Part shown: one piece after another, positions 8,368-17,224 of the stretch | Layout of the letters: each line of letters starts with the position of its first letter | Position numbering within the stretch: the stretch's first letter is position 1 | Assembly: GCF_000472865.1 (NCBI RefSeq) | Contig: NZ_AXAP01000061.1 | Span: 10,853-51,876, forward strand | Source: Bradyrhizobium elkanii WSM2783 | GTDB taxonomy: Bacteria > Pseudomonadota > Alphaproteobacteria > Rhizobiales > Xanthobacteraceae | Length of the DNA stretch: 41,024 bases | Direction of reading: 5' to 3' | Translations under genes and position numbers: made by a program | The notes under the pieces: model-generated | Databases searched by the model: none | What the model was told of the DNA's origin: nothing | Seen by the model: only the letters and a program-made list of their open reading frames with translations

Positions 8368-8784
8368 TTACTCAATGACTTCGACGATGCGCCGGGTACG
8401 AGGTTCGACCAATACGGGCCGATCGTTGATGACGGTATATCGATAGCCGCGAACACCATATTCCGGCGGCACGTCGTAAGTGGTGACACCTGCGTTAGGA
8501 AGCACAGTGCCGACCCTCACATCGCCTTGATAGCGGTAGGCTGGCCGTTGTTGTTGGACAACGTAGCTACGGAAGCGAGGTCGTTGATCCGCACCCAATA
8601 CGCCTGCCACGCCGCCGACTACACCGCCCACGGTACCACCGACGATTGCGCCCACCGGACCCGCAGCTCGCCCACCCTCACGGGCGCCACGTTCAACGCC
8701 TCCGGGTACGCCCTGCGCCGATGCCGACATTGGCACGAATGTGAGCGCGGCTATAAATGCCGCCCCAAGAACCTTACTATTCAT
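8368..8784 (-). CDS. DUF1236 family secreted protein
   Basis: A 138-residue exported protein. A signal peptide (MNSKVLGAAFIAALTFVPM, probable cleavage after ASA near residue 23) is followed by a Gly/Ala/Val-rich glycine-zipper-like segment (about 39-60). The C-terminal domain runs from YDVPPEYGVRGYRY to the end, the pattern of DUF1236 proteins common in Bradyrhizobium and rhizobia. The start at ATG 8784 is supported by a strong AGGAGG upstream. It probably acts in the periplasm or outer envelope; function unknown. Confidence 0.85.
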   Translation of the reverse strand: MNSKVLGAAFIAALTFVPMSASAQGVPGGVERGAREGGRAAGPVGAIVGGTVGGVVGGVAGVLGADQRPRFRSYVVQQQRPAYRYQGDVRVGTVLPNAGVTTYDVPPEYGVRGYRYTVINDRPVLVEPRTRRIVEVIE

Positions 8785-8915
8785 CCTGGACCCTCCTCCT
8801 GTTGATGTTGGGTCATACATTGGGCCATGACCGGTTGGTTCCAACGGATCACCGGGGAAGGGACTTCAATTACGGCGCTACCCCGCTATGGCGCTACCCC
8901 GCCGGGAGATGCGGC

Positions 8916-9140
8916 ATGAAAAAACCGAGCAAGACTGCGGCTGAACTCGAAGCCTCCATCAAGGTAGAAATGGAGGACATTTGCGATGAGCCGACCGATA
9001 CGTCGTTTTCGGTTCAGCCTGACGGTAACAGTTGGAAGGTCCGAGTTCTACAACAGGGAAACGTCGACGATGCGGAGCGTCGCGATATGATCGAGCGGAT
9101 CGCTGCCCGGCTGAAAGCTGAATATGACTTGAAGAGATGA
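8916..9140 (+). CDS. Small conserved hypothetical protein
   Basis: A 74-residue acidic/basic mixed protein starting MKKPSKTAAELEASIKVEM. GGGAGA lies five bases before ATG 8916. The tail ERRDMIERIAARLKAEYDLKR is probably a helix, and the middle (SFSVQPDGNSWKVRV) reads as beta strands. It resembles small hypotheticals seen in several copies in Bradyrhizobium genomes; function unknown. Upstream, at 8871-8902, the 13-mer GGCGCTACCCCGC occurs twice in tandem. Confidence 0.6.
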   Translation: MKKPSKTAAELEASIKVEMEDICDEPTDTSFSVQPDGNSWKVRVLQQGNVDDAERRDMIERIAARLKAEYDLKR

Positions 9141-9279
9141 GCCAAGATCACGGCATGATGGCGGCCCGCAAGTAAAATTCATACGGCCGGCCGCAGCCAT
9201 GAGCACAACTGCCAATTGTGGTTTTCGTCGAGCCGGTTATTCTCCGGCTGCTGAGTCGGTTATGTATGGGGCGCCAAGC

Positions 9280-12200
9280 GTGAACGTCTTCGAACTCGAT
9301 GAGTCCCTCTTGCGGGACTACGAGCGCTTTGCGCGCTCGTTCACCCAAATTCGGGCGCCAGATATCCGTGCTCAAATCGAAGCGATCTATGAGAGCGACC
9401 GGTTCTGGCCTGAGCCTCTGATCACGATCAACCCACACTTCGAACGTGGGGCTTCAGTTAGTGAGCTGGTACGCGACGGCTGTCTCCATCCCGAAACAGC
9501 ATCCGTGTTCCGCGCTGGCGGTCAACCACTCACACTTCACCGTCACCAGGCGCAGGCCGTTGCAAAAGCGGCAGCGGGACAAAGCTTCGTTGTCACGACC
9601 GGAACCGGTTCCGGAAAATCGCTGTGCTTCTTTGTGCCGATTATCGATGCGGCCATTCGCGCTCGAGCCGCGGGCGAGGCACCGCGTACGCGCGCAATCG
9701 TCATCTATCCGATGAATGCGCTGGCCAACAGCCAACTCAAGGAGCTTGAAAAATTCATCGATCAATCCGGATTGCCTGAGAGGCTGCGGCCCACATTTGC
9801 ACGCTACACCGGCCAGGAAAGCCAGGAGGAACGCGAGCGCATCCGGGAGGCGAAGCCCGACATCCTTCTCACCAACTTCATGATGCTCGAGCTGCTGATG
9901 ACGCGGCAGAACCCGCTTGACCGCGCGGTGATCGCTAACGCGCACGGGCTCAATTTCATCGTTCTCGACGAGCTTCACACCTACCGAGGTCGGCAGGGCG
10001 CCGACGTGGCGATGCTGGTGCGCCGTGTGCGCGATCGGCTTTGCCCTGATCAGCAGCCGATCTGCGTCGGCACATCCGCGACGATGGCCAGCGAAGGCAA
10101 CGAGACCGACCGCGCGTCCGCGGTGGCGTCAGTCGCGTCGCGCTTGTTCGGAACAGCAATTTCCGCCGATGCCGTAATCGACGAGAGTCTTGCACGCGCT
10201 ACCGATCCGGCGCTCAAGCCTGCGAACCTCAGGGATGAGCTTGCGGCAGCCATTGATACGGAACCTCCGGGAGCGTTGGATGATGACGAATTAAGGGTGC
10301 ATCCGCTCGCCGTCTGGATCGAGTTGGAAATAGGGCTTGCCGACGGACAGCGCCTATCGCGGCGACCACCTACTACCATCAAGGAAGCTGCAAAGCGCCT
10401 GGCCGAGCAGATCGGCCGCGATGAAGAGCGCTGCCGAGCCCAGCTTCAAGTCGCGCTCATACTTATGAGTAAGCCAGCCAATGAGCGCGGCGGGACAAGT
10501 GATCGTGCCTTCATGGCCTTCAAGCTACACCAGTTCATTTCCGGGGCGGGTCATGTTTACACGACCCTACGTTCGCCACCCCGGCGGAAAGTGACTTTGG
10601 ACGGTCAGCGCTTCGACCCCGATGATCCGGAAGCGCGGCTCTACGCAACCTTTTTTTGCCGCAACTGCGGACAGGAGCATCATCCGGTCGTTATGGTCGA
10701 CGACGGAGGGATCAGGAGCATCCTGCCGCGTGACATCGATGAAACGCCGTTGGACGATTCCGATGTCGTCGAAAAGCCCGGCTATCTGATGCCGGAGCCC
10801 CACAACGACGACGAGTACTTTTTTACCGGGGCACCGCAAGACTATCCCGAAGAGTGGGTAGACTCGAATGGCAACGGCTCGATGCGACTGCGCAGTGAAC
10901 GACGTGTCTACGCCGCGCAGGCGCTCGTCGTCGATCCTGCCGGTGTTACAGGCACGACCGGATGCCGTGCCTGGTTTCTCCCAGGCAAGTTTCGCTTCTG
11001 CCCGGCGTGTGGCGATCAGCCTGCCCCGCAGGCGCGTGAGAGAAATAAGCTGGCAAGCCTCTCGGCAGAGGGCCGCAGTTCCGCAACGACCCTCCTGGTA
11101 TCGAGCGCCCTGCGATGGATGAACACGAGCGGCAGCGGAATGCCCCTGGAGCGCCGAAAGCTGCTCGGCTTCACGGACAATCGTCAGGACGCAGCCCTTC
11201 AGGCTGGCCACTTCAACGATTTTCTGTTCGTGTCTCTGTTGCGCGCCGCGACGCTGGCTGCCGTCCGCATTGCTGGACCGGATGGATTGTCTGAAGACGA
11301 GTTCGGACGTCGTCTTCAAACTGCGCTGGGTTTCACGGCGGCAAACCGCGATCGTCGGCAGGAGTGGATGCTCGATCCCGAGATCAAGGGCGTGGGCCAA
11401 GTGGAGGCCGAGCGTACGCTGGCCCGTGTCTTGGCGCATCGCGTGTGGGTAGATCAACGGCGCGGTTGGCGATTTACCAACCCAAGTTTGGAGGAGTTGG
11501 GTCTCGTCCGCGCGGACTATGTTTCGCTGGATGAGCTTGCTTCCGATGACGATGCATTCGCAAGTGCTCCGGTCGAGCTGCGCACGGCCACTCCCGACAA
11601 TCGCCGCAAAGCGCTCCGGCTCCTCCTGGATCATTTGCGGCAGGGGCTGGCGATCACGACCGATGCCCTCGACCCTGCGAACGTCGAAGCGCTCGGCAAT
11701 GCGTCGCGCCAAAGCCTGCGGGAGCCCTGGTCGATCTCGCAACAGGAAACCTCGCGCGTCGCTGCCGCGTTGATCATCGATGCTCCGAAGCGTGCAGAGG
11801 CCGGCTTGCGAGGCGAACCGCTAATCGTTCGCGGGGGCTCACGGACGCTTCTTGCGCGCAAGCTCAGCCGGGCGGGTATCTGGGGCAAACGGCTAGACGG
11901 CCGCACCTACCTTGAGGTGATCGCCGCATTGCTCGAAGCGGCCGTGCAGTACCAGTTGGTCAGACAAGTGGGGACCCCGTTTGATGTCAACGGGTGGCGC
12001 CTTGCGGCTAACGCCGTTCGCCTCGTCGCGTCCGATGGACGGACTGACGGTAAAGTCGCCAACGGATACTTCGCTGATTTCTATGGCGGCCTCGCGGACG
12101 CGCTTGCGCGTGGGGGCGAGGGATTGTTTGGCCTCGAAAGCCGCGAGCATACAGCCCAGGTCGATCAGACCCGAAGGGAGTGGCGAGAATGGCGCTTCCG

Positions 12201-14466
12201 CTGGGGTGAAGAGGACCGTGAAAGGCTTAAGGACGCGCGAGAGGAGCTTCGCCTCGCAGGCGAACCGAGCGTTTTCCTGCCGACCTTGTTCTGCTCGCCG
12301 ACCATGGAGCTTGGTGTCGACATTTCGGCGCTGAACCTCGTCTACATGCGCAACATGCCGCCTACGCCGGCCAACTATGCACAGCGCTCCGGGCGAGCCG
12401 GGCGCTCCGGGCAAGCGGCACTGGTGGTGACCTATTGCGCTGCTCAGGGGCCACACGACCAATACTACTTCCGCGCTCCGAAAGAGGTTGTGAGCGGAAT
12501 TGTGCGCCCGCCCGCGCTGGACCTCGCCAATCGCGATCTTATCGAAGCGCATCTTCAGGCTGTGTGGTTGGCGGAATCCGGGAAACCGCTCGAAGGCGAG
12601 ATCCCGCATGTCCTTGTTCTGGCAGATATCCGCTTGCCTGTGCAGGAAGACATCGCTGATGCGTTCAACGACTCCGATCTACGAATGCGGTCGGCGCGGG
12701 CCATGCAACGCATTCTCGACAGCATCGATGCCGAACTCACTCTAACGGCGGCGCCGTGGGCGGCCGATCGTCTGGCCTTCGCCGACGGTATCGCCGAGCG
12801 CGCCCCTGCGAGGTTTTCGGAATCGTTCGACCGCTGGCGGCAGCTTTACAATGGTGCACGAGCGCAGCTTGAAGAGGCAAACCGCCGCTCGATGTTGCCA
12901 GGTCTTCCGGCGTCGGAGCGGAGGGAAGTGAAAGCCCTTCAAGCCCAGGCTAACGAGCAGATCGCGCTTCTTGAAAAGGGGTCGGCGAGCGGTGGCACGG
13001 ACTTCTCCACTTATCGTTATCTCGCTACAGAAGGTTTTCTGCCGGGCTACAATTTCCCTCGGCTGCCGGTCTACGCCTACGTGCCAGCGGTAAGTGGCGG
13101 TGGTCCAAAGGCCGCCTACCTTCAGCGCGCGCGCTTCATCGCCATTGCCGAGTTCGGCCCTCGAAGTCTGATCTATCATGAGGGCAGGGCCTACCGCGTC
13201 TATAAGGCTAAGCTTCCGCCGGGAGCCCGCACAGAAGAGAGCGGACGCCTTGCGACCGACATCCTCTATGTGTGCGACGATTGCGGCGCCATGCATCAGC
13301 AAAATGAACCAGAACGCTGTCACGCCTGCCGCGCTCCGATGGCCGGCATTCATCCGATTCGGAACGTATTGCGCATCGACAATGTCGAGACCGCACCCGC
13401 CGAGCGCATTACCGCCAACGACGAGGATCGGCAGCGGCAAGGCTTCGATCTTCAGACCGTATTTGCCTGGCCACGCCGCGAGGGCGTCATCGATGTAGCG
13501 ACGTCCGAAGCAAGCGATGACGCCGGATCGATCCTGTCGCTTGGTTACGCTCAGGGAGCCACCATCAGCCGCCTCAACAAGGGCCTGCGTCGCCGAAAGG
13601 AAAAAAGCATCTTTGGCTTTGTTATCGACCCCGCGACAGGACGTTGGACCGGAAGCAAGAATGAAGGAGACGATGAGGACCCCAGTAAGCCGGGACAACA
13701 GCGCGTGGTTCCGATCGTGCAGGACAACAAGAACGCACTGTTGTTTCGGTTGTCCGGGCCGGAGTTGTCAGAGACAGCGCTTGCGACACTGCAGCACGCC
13801 CTTGCGCGCGGTCTGGAGATTGTCTTCCAGCTTGAGGAAGGCGAGGTATCGACGGAGCCTGTTCCGTCTCGTGAACAACGACGGGCGATCCTTCTCTACG
13901 AAGCAACAGAGGGCGGTGCTGGCGTGCTCGGGCGGCTAACCGCCGATCCCATGGCGCTCGCGGGGGTCGCGCGGACAGCGCTGGATCTAATGCACTTTGA
14001 GAACCTCGAGGCGGCGGTGGCTACCGCAAATCCGGACGATCTTGCGGAAAAGCCGGACGCTCGCTGCGTTGCGGGTTGTTACAGATGCCTGCTCTCTTAC
14101 TACAATCAGCCCGACCATGAACTGATCGACCGCGCCAATCGCGACGTGAAGGCGATCCTGCTCCGCTTGGCGCGCGGCAACGTCGCCACGGAAGTTGGGG
14201 CAGCAGAAGCGGCATCCGACGGATCTTGGACGCAGGCCCTGGCACGCTGGGGCCTACCCGCACCTGATGGTGAACCGCTCGGCGTTGGGCGTGCAAATCT
14301 GCCACTCGCCTGGCGCTCGCATCTTGCAGCAGCCGCGATTGGATCGCTCGACCCGCAGGTGCGGGCCGATGCCGAGGCTCTCGGTTTCACCGTTACGCTG
14401 CTTCCGGATGACCCGGGAGAGACGCCGCCGCACGAGCTTGTTGAATTGCTTGGGGCCGGGCGATGA
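9280..14466 (+). CDS. Giant DEAD/DEAH-box helicase with C-terminal DUF1998 region (DrmA-DrmB-like fusion)
   Basis: About 1728 residues. The SF2 helicase core shows Walker A TGTGSGKS (107-114), a DELH Walker B (230-233), GTSATM near 264 and an SF2 motif VI in YAQRSGRAGRSGQ near 1032-1044, after CSPTMELGVD. FTDNRQDAALQAGHF is typical of MrfA/DUF1998 helicases. Several CxxC pairs (FCRNCG about 459, FCPACG about 574, VCDDCG about 1330 and CHAC) suggest zinc sites. The C-terminus CVAGCYRCLLSYYNQPDH near 1596 is the DUF1998 signature. In DISARM, helicase (DrmA) and DUF1998 protein (DrmB) are separate genes; here both lie in one chain. Druantia DruE is another DUF1998 helicase to compare. The start is uncertain: GTG 9280 gives the family-like VNVFELDESL opening, with ATG 9262 and 9199 in frame. 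It overlaps the next gene by four bases. Confidence 0.85.
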   Translation: MNVFELDESLLRDYERFARSFTQIRAPDIRAQIEAIYESDRFWPEPLITINPHFERGASVSELVRDGCLHPETASVFRAGGQPLTLHRHQAQAVAKAAAGQSFVVTTGTGSGKSLCFFVPIIDAAIRARAAGEAPRTRAIVIYPMNALANSQLKELEKFIDQSGLPERLRPTFARYTGQESQEERERIREAKPDILLTNFMMLELLMTRQNPLDRAVIANAHGLNFIVLDELHTYRGRQGADVAMLVRRVRDRLCPDQQPICVGTSATMASEGNETDRASAVASVASRLFGTAISADAVIDESLARATDPALKPANLRDELAAAIDTEPPGALDDDELRVHPLAVWIELEIGLADGQRLSRRPPTTIKEAAKRLAEQIGRDEERCRAQLQVALILMSKPANERGGTSDRAFMAFKLHQFISGAGHVYTTLRSPPRRKVTLDGQRFDPDDPEARLYATFFCRNCGQEHHPVVMVDDGGIRSILPRDIDETPLDDSDVVEKPGYLMPEPHNDDEYFFTGAPQDYPEEWVDSNGNGSMRLRSERRVYAAQALVVDPAGVTGTTGCRAWFLPGKFRFCPACGDQPAPQARERNKLASLSAEGRSSATTLLVSSALRWMNTSGSGMPLERRKLLGFTDNRQDAALQAGHFNDFLFVSLLRAATLAAVRIAGPDGLSEDEFGRRLQTALGFTAANRDRRQEWMLDPEIKGVGQVEAERTLARVLAHRVWVDQRRGWRFTNPSLEELGLVRADYVSLDELASDDDAFASAPVELRTATPDNRRKALRLLLDHLRQGLAITTDALDPANVEALGNASRQSLREPWSISQQETSRVAAALIIDAPKRAEAGLRGEPLIVRGGSRTLLARKLSRAGIWGKRLDGRTYLEVIAALLEAAVQYQLVRQVGTPFDVNGWRLAANAVRLVASDGRTDGKVANGYFADFYGGLADALARGGEGLFGLESREHTAQVDQTRREWREWRFRWGEEDRERLKDAREELRLAGEPSVFLPTLFCSPTMELGVDISALNLVYMRNMPPTPANYAQRSGRAGRSGQAALVVTYCAAQGPHDQYYFRAPKEVVSGIVRPPALDLANRDLIEAHLQAVWLAESGKPLEGEIPHVLVLADIRLPVQEDIADAFNDSDLRMRSARAMQRILDSIDAELTLTAAPWAADRLAFADGIAERAPARFSESFDRWRQLYNGARAQLEEANRRSMLPGLPASERREVKALQAQANEQIALLEKGSASGGTDFSTYRYLATEGFLPGYNFPRLPVYAYVPAVSGGGPKAAYLQRARFIAIAEFGPRSLIYHEGRAYRVYKAKLPPGARTEESGRLATDILYVCDDCGAMHQQNEPERCHACRAPMAGIHPIRNVLRIDNVETAPAERITANDEDRQRQGFDLQTVFAWPRREGVIDVATSEASDDAGSILSLGYAQGATISRLNKGLRRRKEKSIFGFVIDPATGRWTGSKNEGDDEDPSKPGQQRVVPIVQDNKNALLFRLSGPELSETALATLQHALARGLEIVFQLEEGEVSTEPVPSREQRRAILLYEATEGGAGVLGRLTADPMALAGVARTALDLMHFENLEAAVATANPDDLAEKPDARCVAGCYRCLLSYYNQPDHELIDRANRDVKAILLRLARGNVATEVGAAEAASDGSWTQALARWGLPAPDGEPLGVGRANLPLAWRSHLAAAAIGSLDPQVRADAEALGFTVTLLPDDPGETPPHELVELLGAGR

Positions 14467-17222
14467 CAGCGACGTTCGCGCCAGGCGATCTCGTGTTCGC
14501 GCGGGGGCGCGAATGGGTGATGTTGCCCGCGCCAGACGATGAAGCTCTCCACCTGCGGCCGTTGTCAGGCTCCGAAGCTGACGTGCAAATCATCCATCCT
14601 GCCCTCGAACGTGAGCCAGTGCGGCCCGCGCGGTTCGCGCTTCCGACTACGGAGGAAGTCGGGACTCAAGAAGGCGCACGCCTTTTGTCCGAAGCATTGC
14701 GGCTATCGCTTCGGCGCGGCGCAGGCCCGTTCCGCTCGGCTGCGCGGCTGGGATTTGAACCACGGGCTTATCAGCTTGTGCCCCTACTGATGGCGCTTCG
14801 TCTTCCGACTGTGCGCTTGCTCATTGCCGACGACGTAGGTATCGGCAAGACGATTGAGGCGGGTCTCATCCTGCGCGAGTTGATTGATCGCGGGGAGGCT
14901 GACCGACTTGCCGTGTTGTGTCCTCCACATCTCGTCGAGCAGTGGACAGGCGAGCTGAAAAGCAAGTTCGATATCGACGCGGTAGCCGTCACTGCCGCTT
15001 CGGCAGCCCGTCTTGAGCGCGGACTGCCAGCATCACAGACCCTGTTTGATGCCTATCCGTTTACAGTTGTGAGCCTCGATTACATTAAGGCAGAGCGGCG
15101 TCGCGACAGCTTCGCACGGGCCTGCCCCGCACTCGTTGTAGTCGATGAAGCTCACGCATGCGTGGGCACGCACCAGAGCCGTCAGCAACGTTTCGAATTG
15201 CTGCGCCGCCTCACAGGGGATCGCGAGCGGCATTTGATACTTCTGACCGCGACTCCGCATAGTGGCGACGAAGCGGCTTTCAGCCGACTCCTTAGCCTTC
15301 TCGACGAACAATTCGCGGACGGCGCACTTGATACCGATGCCGCGCGTGTTCGCCTCGCACGTCACTATGTTCAGCGTCGAAGGGTCGACATCACGGGCCG
15401 CGACTGGGGCGAGGATCGAGCCTTTCCGCGGCACGATACAGCCGAATGTACCTATAACCTCAGCAATGACCACCGCGCATTCCATGATGCCGTGCTCGAT
15501 TACTGCCTTGAAGTCGTAGAGGGGGCCGGTTCCGATCAGCGCCGTCGTAGGCTTGCCTTCTGGGGTACCCTTGCATTGATGCGCTGTGTTGGGTCGTCCC
15601 CTGCAGCAGCTGCGAGTGCGCTGCGCAATCGCCTTGCTGCAGATCCCGATCGGCTCGAAGAACAAGTATTCGACGACGATGCCGATGAGGCTGATGCAGT
15701 GGACGTCGAACCCGCCTCTGGACTCGAAGCGAACGGCCCTCTAGCAGCGCTCGTTGCGCAAGCTGAGCGTCTAGCGATGACGCCAGATCCGAAACTGGGC
15801 GCACTAACGAAGGCTCTGAAGCCTTTGATCGCTGGTGGTGCGAATCCGGTGGTCTTCTGCCGCTTCATAGCCACAGCAGACCAGGCAGCCGGGGGCCTGC
15901 GCAAAGCTTTCCCGAAGATTCGAGTCGAAACTGTGACAGGCGAACTGACGCCGGAAGAGCGGCGAGCGCGCGTCGAAGCAATGGTCGATGCGGAACAGCG
16001 GCTTCTCGTTGCTACCGACTGCCTGTCGGAAGGCATCAATTTGCAGGGCCTGTTCGACAGCGTGATCCATTACGACCTATCCTGGAATCCGACCCGGCAC
16101 CAACAGCGCGAGGGCCGTGTCGATCGCTTCGGACAGCCTAAGGGTCTTGTACGTTCGGTTCTCCTCTATTCGTCAGATAGCGCTATCGACGGAGCGGTGC
16201 TGGATGTCATCTTGCGCAAAGCCGAGGCGATCCGAAAAGCGACGGGCGTCACCGTTCCGCTTCCCGAAGAGCGCGGTGCCGTCACAGGCGCTTTGATGAA
16301 TGCCGTGATGCTTCGCAAAGGCCGCTCACAGCAGCTCGCCCTCGATTTCGGACTCGCGAACGATGCCAAGAAAATTGAAATGCAATGGCGAAACGCTGAA
16401 GAAGGCGAACGCAAGTCACGCGCGCGCTTTGCGCAGAATGTTTTGAAACCTGAGGAGGTCGCCCCGGAATGGCAGCGTTGGCGTGATCTGCTCGGAACGC
16501 CTGATCAGGTGCGCCGCTTCGTCGAACGCGCCATGAGCAGGCTTGATGCACCGGTTGAGCCAGAGAAAGATGGCACGGTACGCGCTCATCTGACGGCGCT
16601 TCCGGCAGCGGTCAGCGGGCGTCTCTTAAGTCGGGGCCTGGAAGGCACAGTGCGCCTCACCTTCGAGGAGCCACCGCCGACCGGCGTGGAAATGGTTGGC
16701 CGGAGTCATCCTTTACCCGCCACGCTGGCGGAAAGTCTGCTCGAAGGTACGCTCGATCCGGCATCCAGCCCAGTGCCTCCGCTGGGGCGTGCCGGCGCGT
16801 GGCCAACGGCAGCTGTCAAAGCGGTGACGACCGTTGCGTTGTTGCGGCTGCGTTACAAGCTCACCGTTCACGGTCGGCGGGAGCGGCTCTTGCTGGTGGA
16901 AGAAGCCAGGATGCTCGCTTGGGAAGGAACAGCTGAGCAGCCCGGCCCGACCGACGAGGCCGCGCGCGCACTGTTGGAAGCTCCAGCGACCGGCGATCTT
17001 GCCCCCATCGCGCGTCAGCGACTGGTGAACCAGGCGCGTGAGCGAATTGTGGCGGCGCTCGAAGCGTCGGTGGCGGCATATGGTCGCGAGCGAGCCGAAG
17101 CGTTGGCTGAAGATCATGCTCGACTTCGCGCGGCGGCTGCCGGCAGCGCCCGCGTCACTGTCGAGCCCATCGTGCCCGCCGACATCATTGGTCTCTACGT
17201 TCTCGTTCCGGCGGTGCATTAA
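14463..17222 (+). CDS. SNF2/HepA-family helicase, DISARM DrmD-like
   Basis: A 919-residue RapA/HepA-type SNF2 ATPase. Motif I reads DDVGIGKTIEAGL near residues 122-134, the DEAH box lies in VVVDEAHACVG near 227, and motif III ATPHSGD near 263. The helicase C lobe has VATDCLSEGINLQG and ends in motif VI EGRVDRFGQ near 550. Such proteins translocate on duplex DNA. In class 1 DISARM the SNF2 protein is DrmD, and order and size fit. The start codon overlaps the stop of the giant helicase by four bases, and the methylase follows after two bases, so the three are almost certainly co-translated and probably act in one complex. Confidence 0.88.
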   Translation: MTATFAPGDLVFARGREWVMLPAPDDEALHLRPLSGSEADVQIIHPALEREPVRPARFALPTTEEVGTQEGARLLSEALRLSLRRGAGPFRSAARLGFEPRAYQLVPLLMALRLPTVRLLIADDVGIGKTIEAGLILRELIDRGEADRLAVLCPPHLVEQWTGELKSKFDIDAVAVTAASAARLERGLPASQTLFDAYPFTVVSLDYIKAERRRDSFARACPALVVVDEAHACVGTHQSRQQRFELLRRLTGDRERHLILLTATPHSGDEAAFSRLLSLLDEQFADGALDTDAARVRLARHYVQRRRVDITGRDWGEDRAFPRHDTAECTYNLSNDHRAFHDAVLDYCLEVVEGAGSDQRRRRLAFWGTLALMRCVGSSPAAAASALRNRLAADPDRLEEQVFDDDADEADAVDVEPASGLEANGPLAALVAQAERLAMTPDPKLGALTKALKPLIAGGANPVVFCRFIATADQAAGGLRKAFPKIRVETVTGELTPEERRARVEAMVDAEQRLLVATDCLSEGINLQGLFDSVIHYDLSWNPTRHQQREGRVDRFGQPKGLVRSVLLYSSDSAIDGAVLDVILRKAEAIRKATGVTVPLPEERGAVTGALMNAVMLRKGRSQQLALDFGLANDAKKIEMQWRNAEEGERKSRARFAQNVLKPEEVAPEWQRWRDLLGTPDQVRRFVERAMSRLDAPVEPEKDGTVRAHLTALPAAVSGRLLSRGLEGTVRLTFEEPPPTGVEMVGRSHPLPATLAESLLEGTLDPASSPVPPLGRAGAWPTAAVKAVTTVALLRLRYKLTVHGRRERLLLVEEARMLAWEGTAEQPGPTDEAARALLEAPATGDLAPIARQRLVNQARERIVAALEASVAAYGRERAEALAEDHARLRAAAAGSARVTVEPIVPADIIGLYVLVPAVH

Positions 17223-17224
17223 GT

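Noticed and set aside
10567..13698. Leftward frames of 391, 238 and 318 codons
   Set aside because: All are antisense to the giant helicase and lack starts with binding sites or known motifs.
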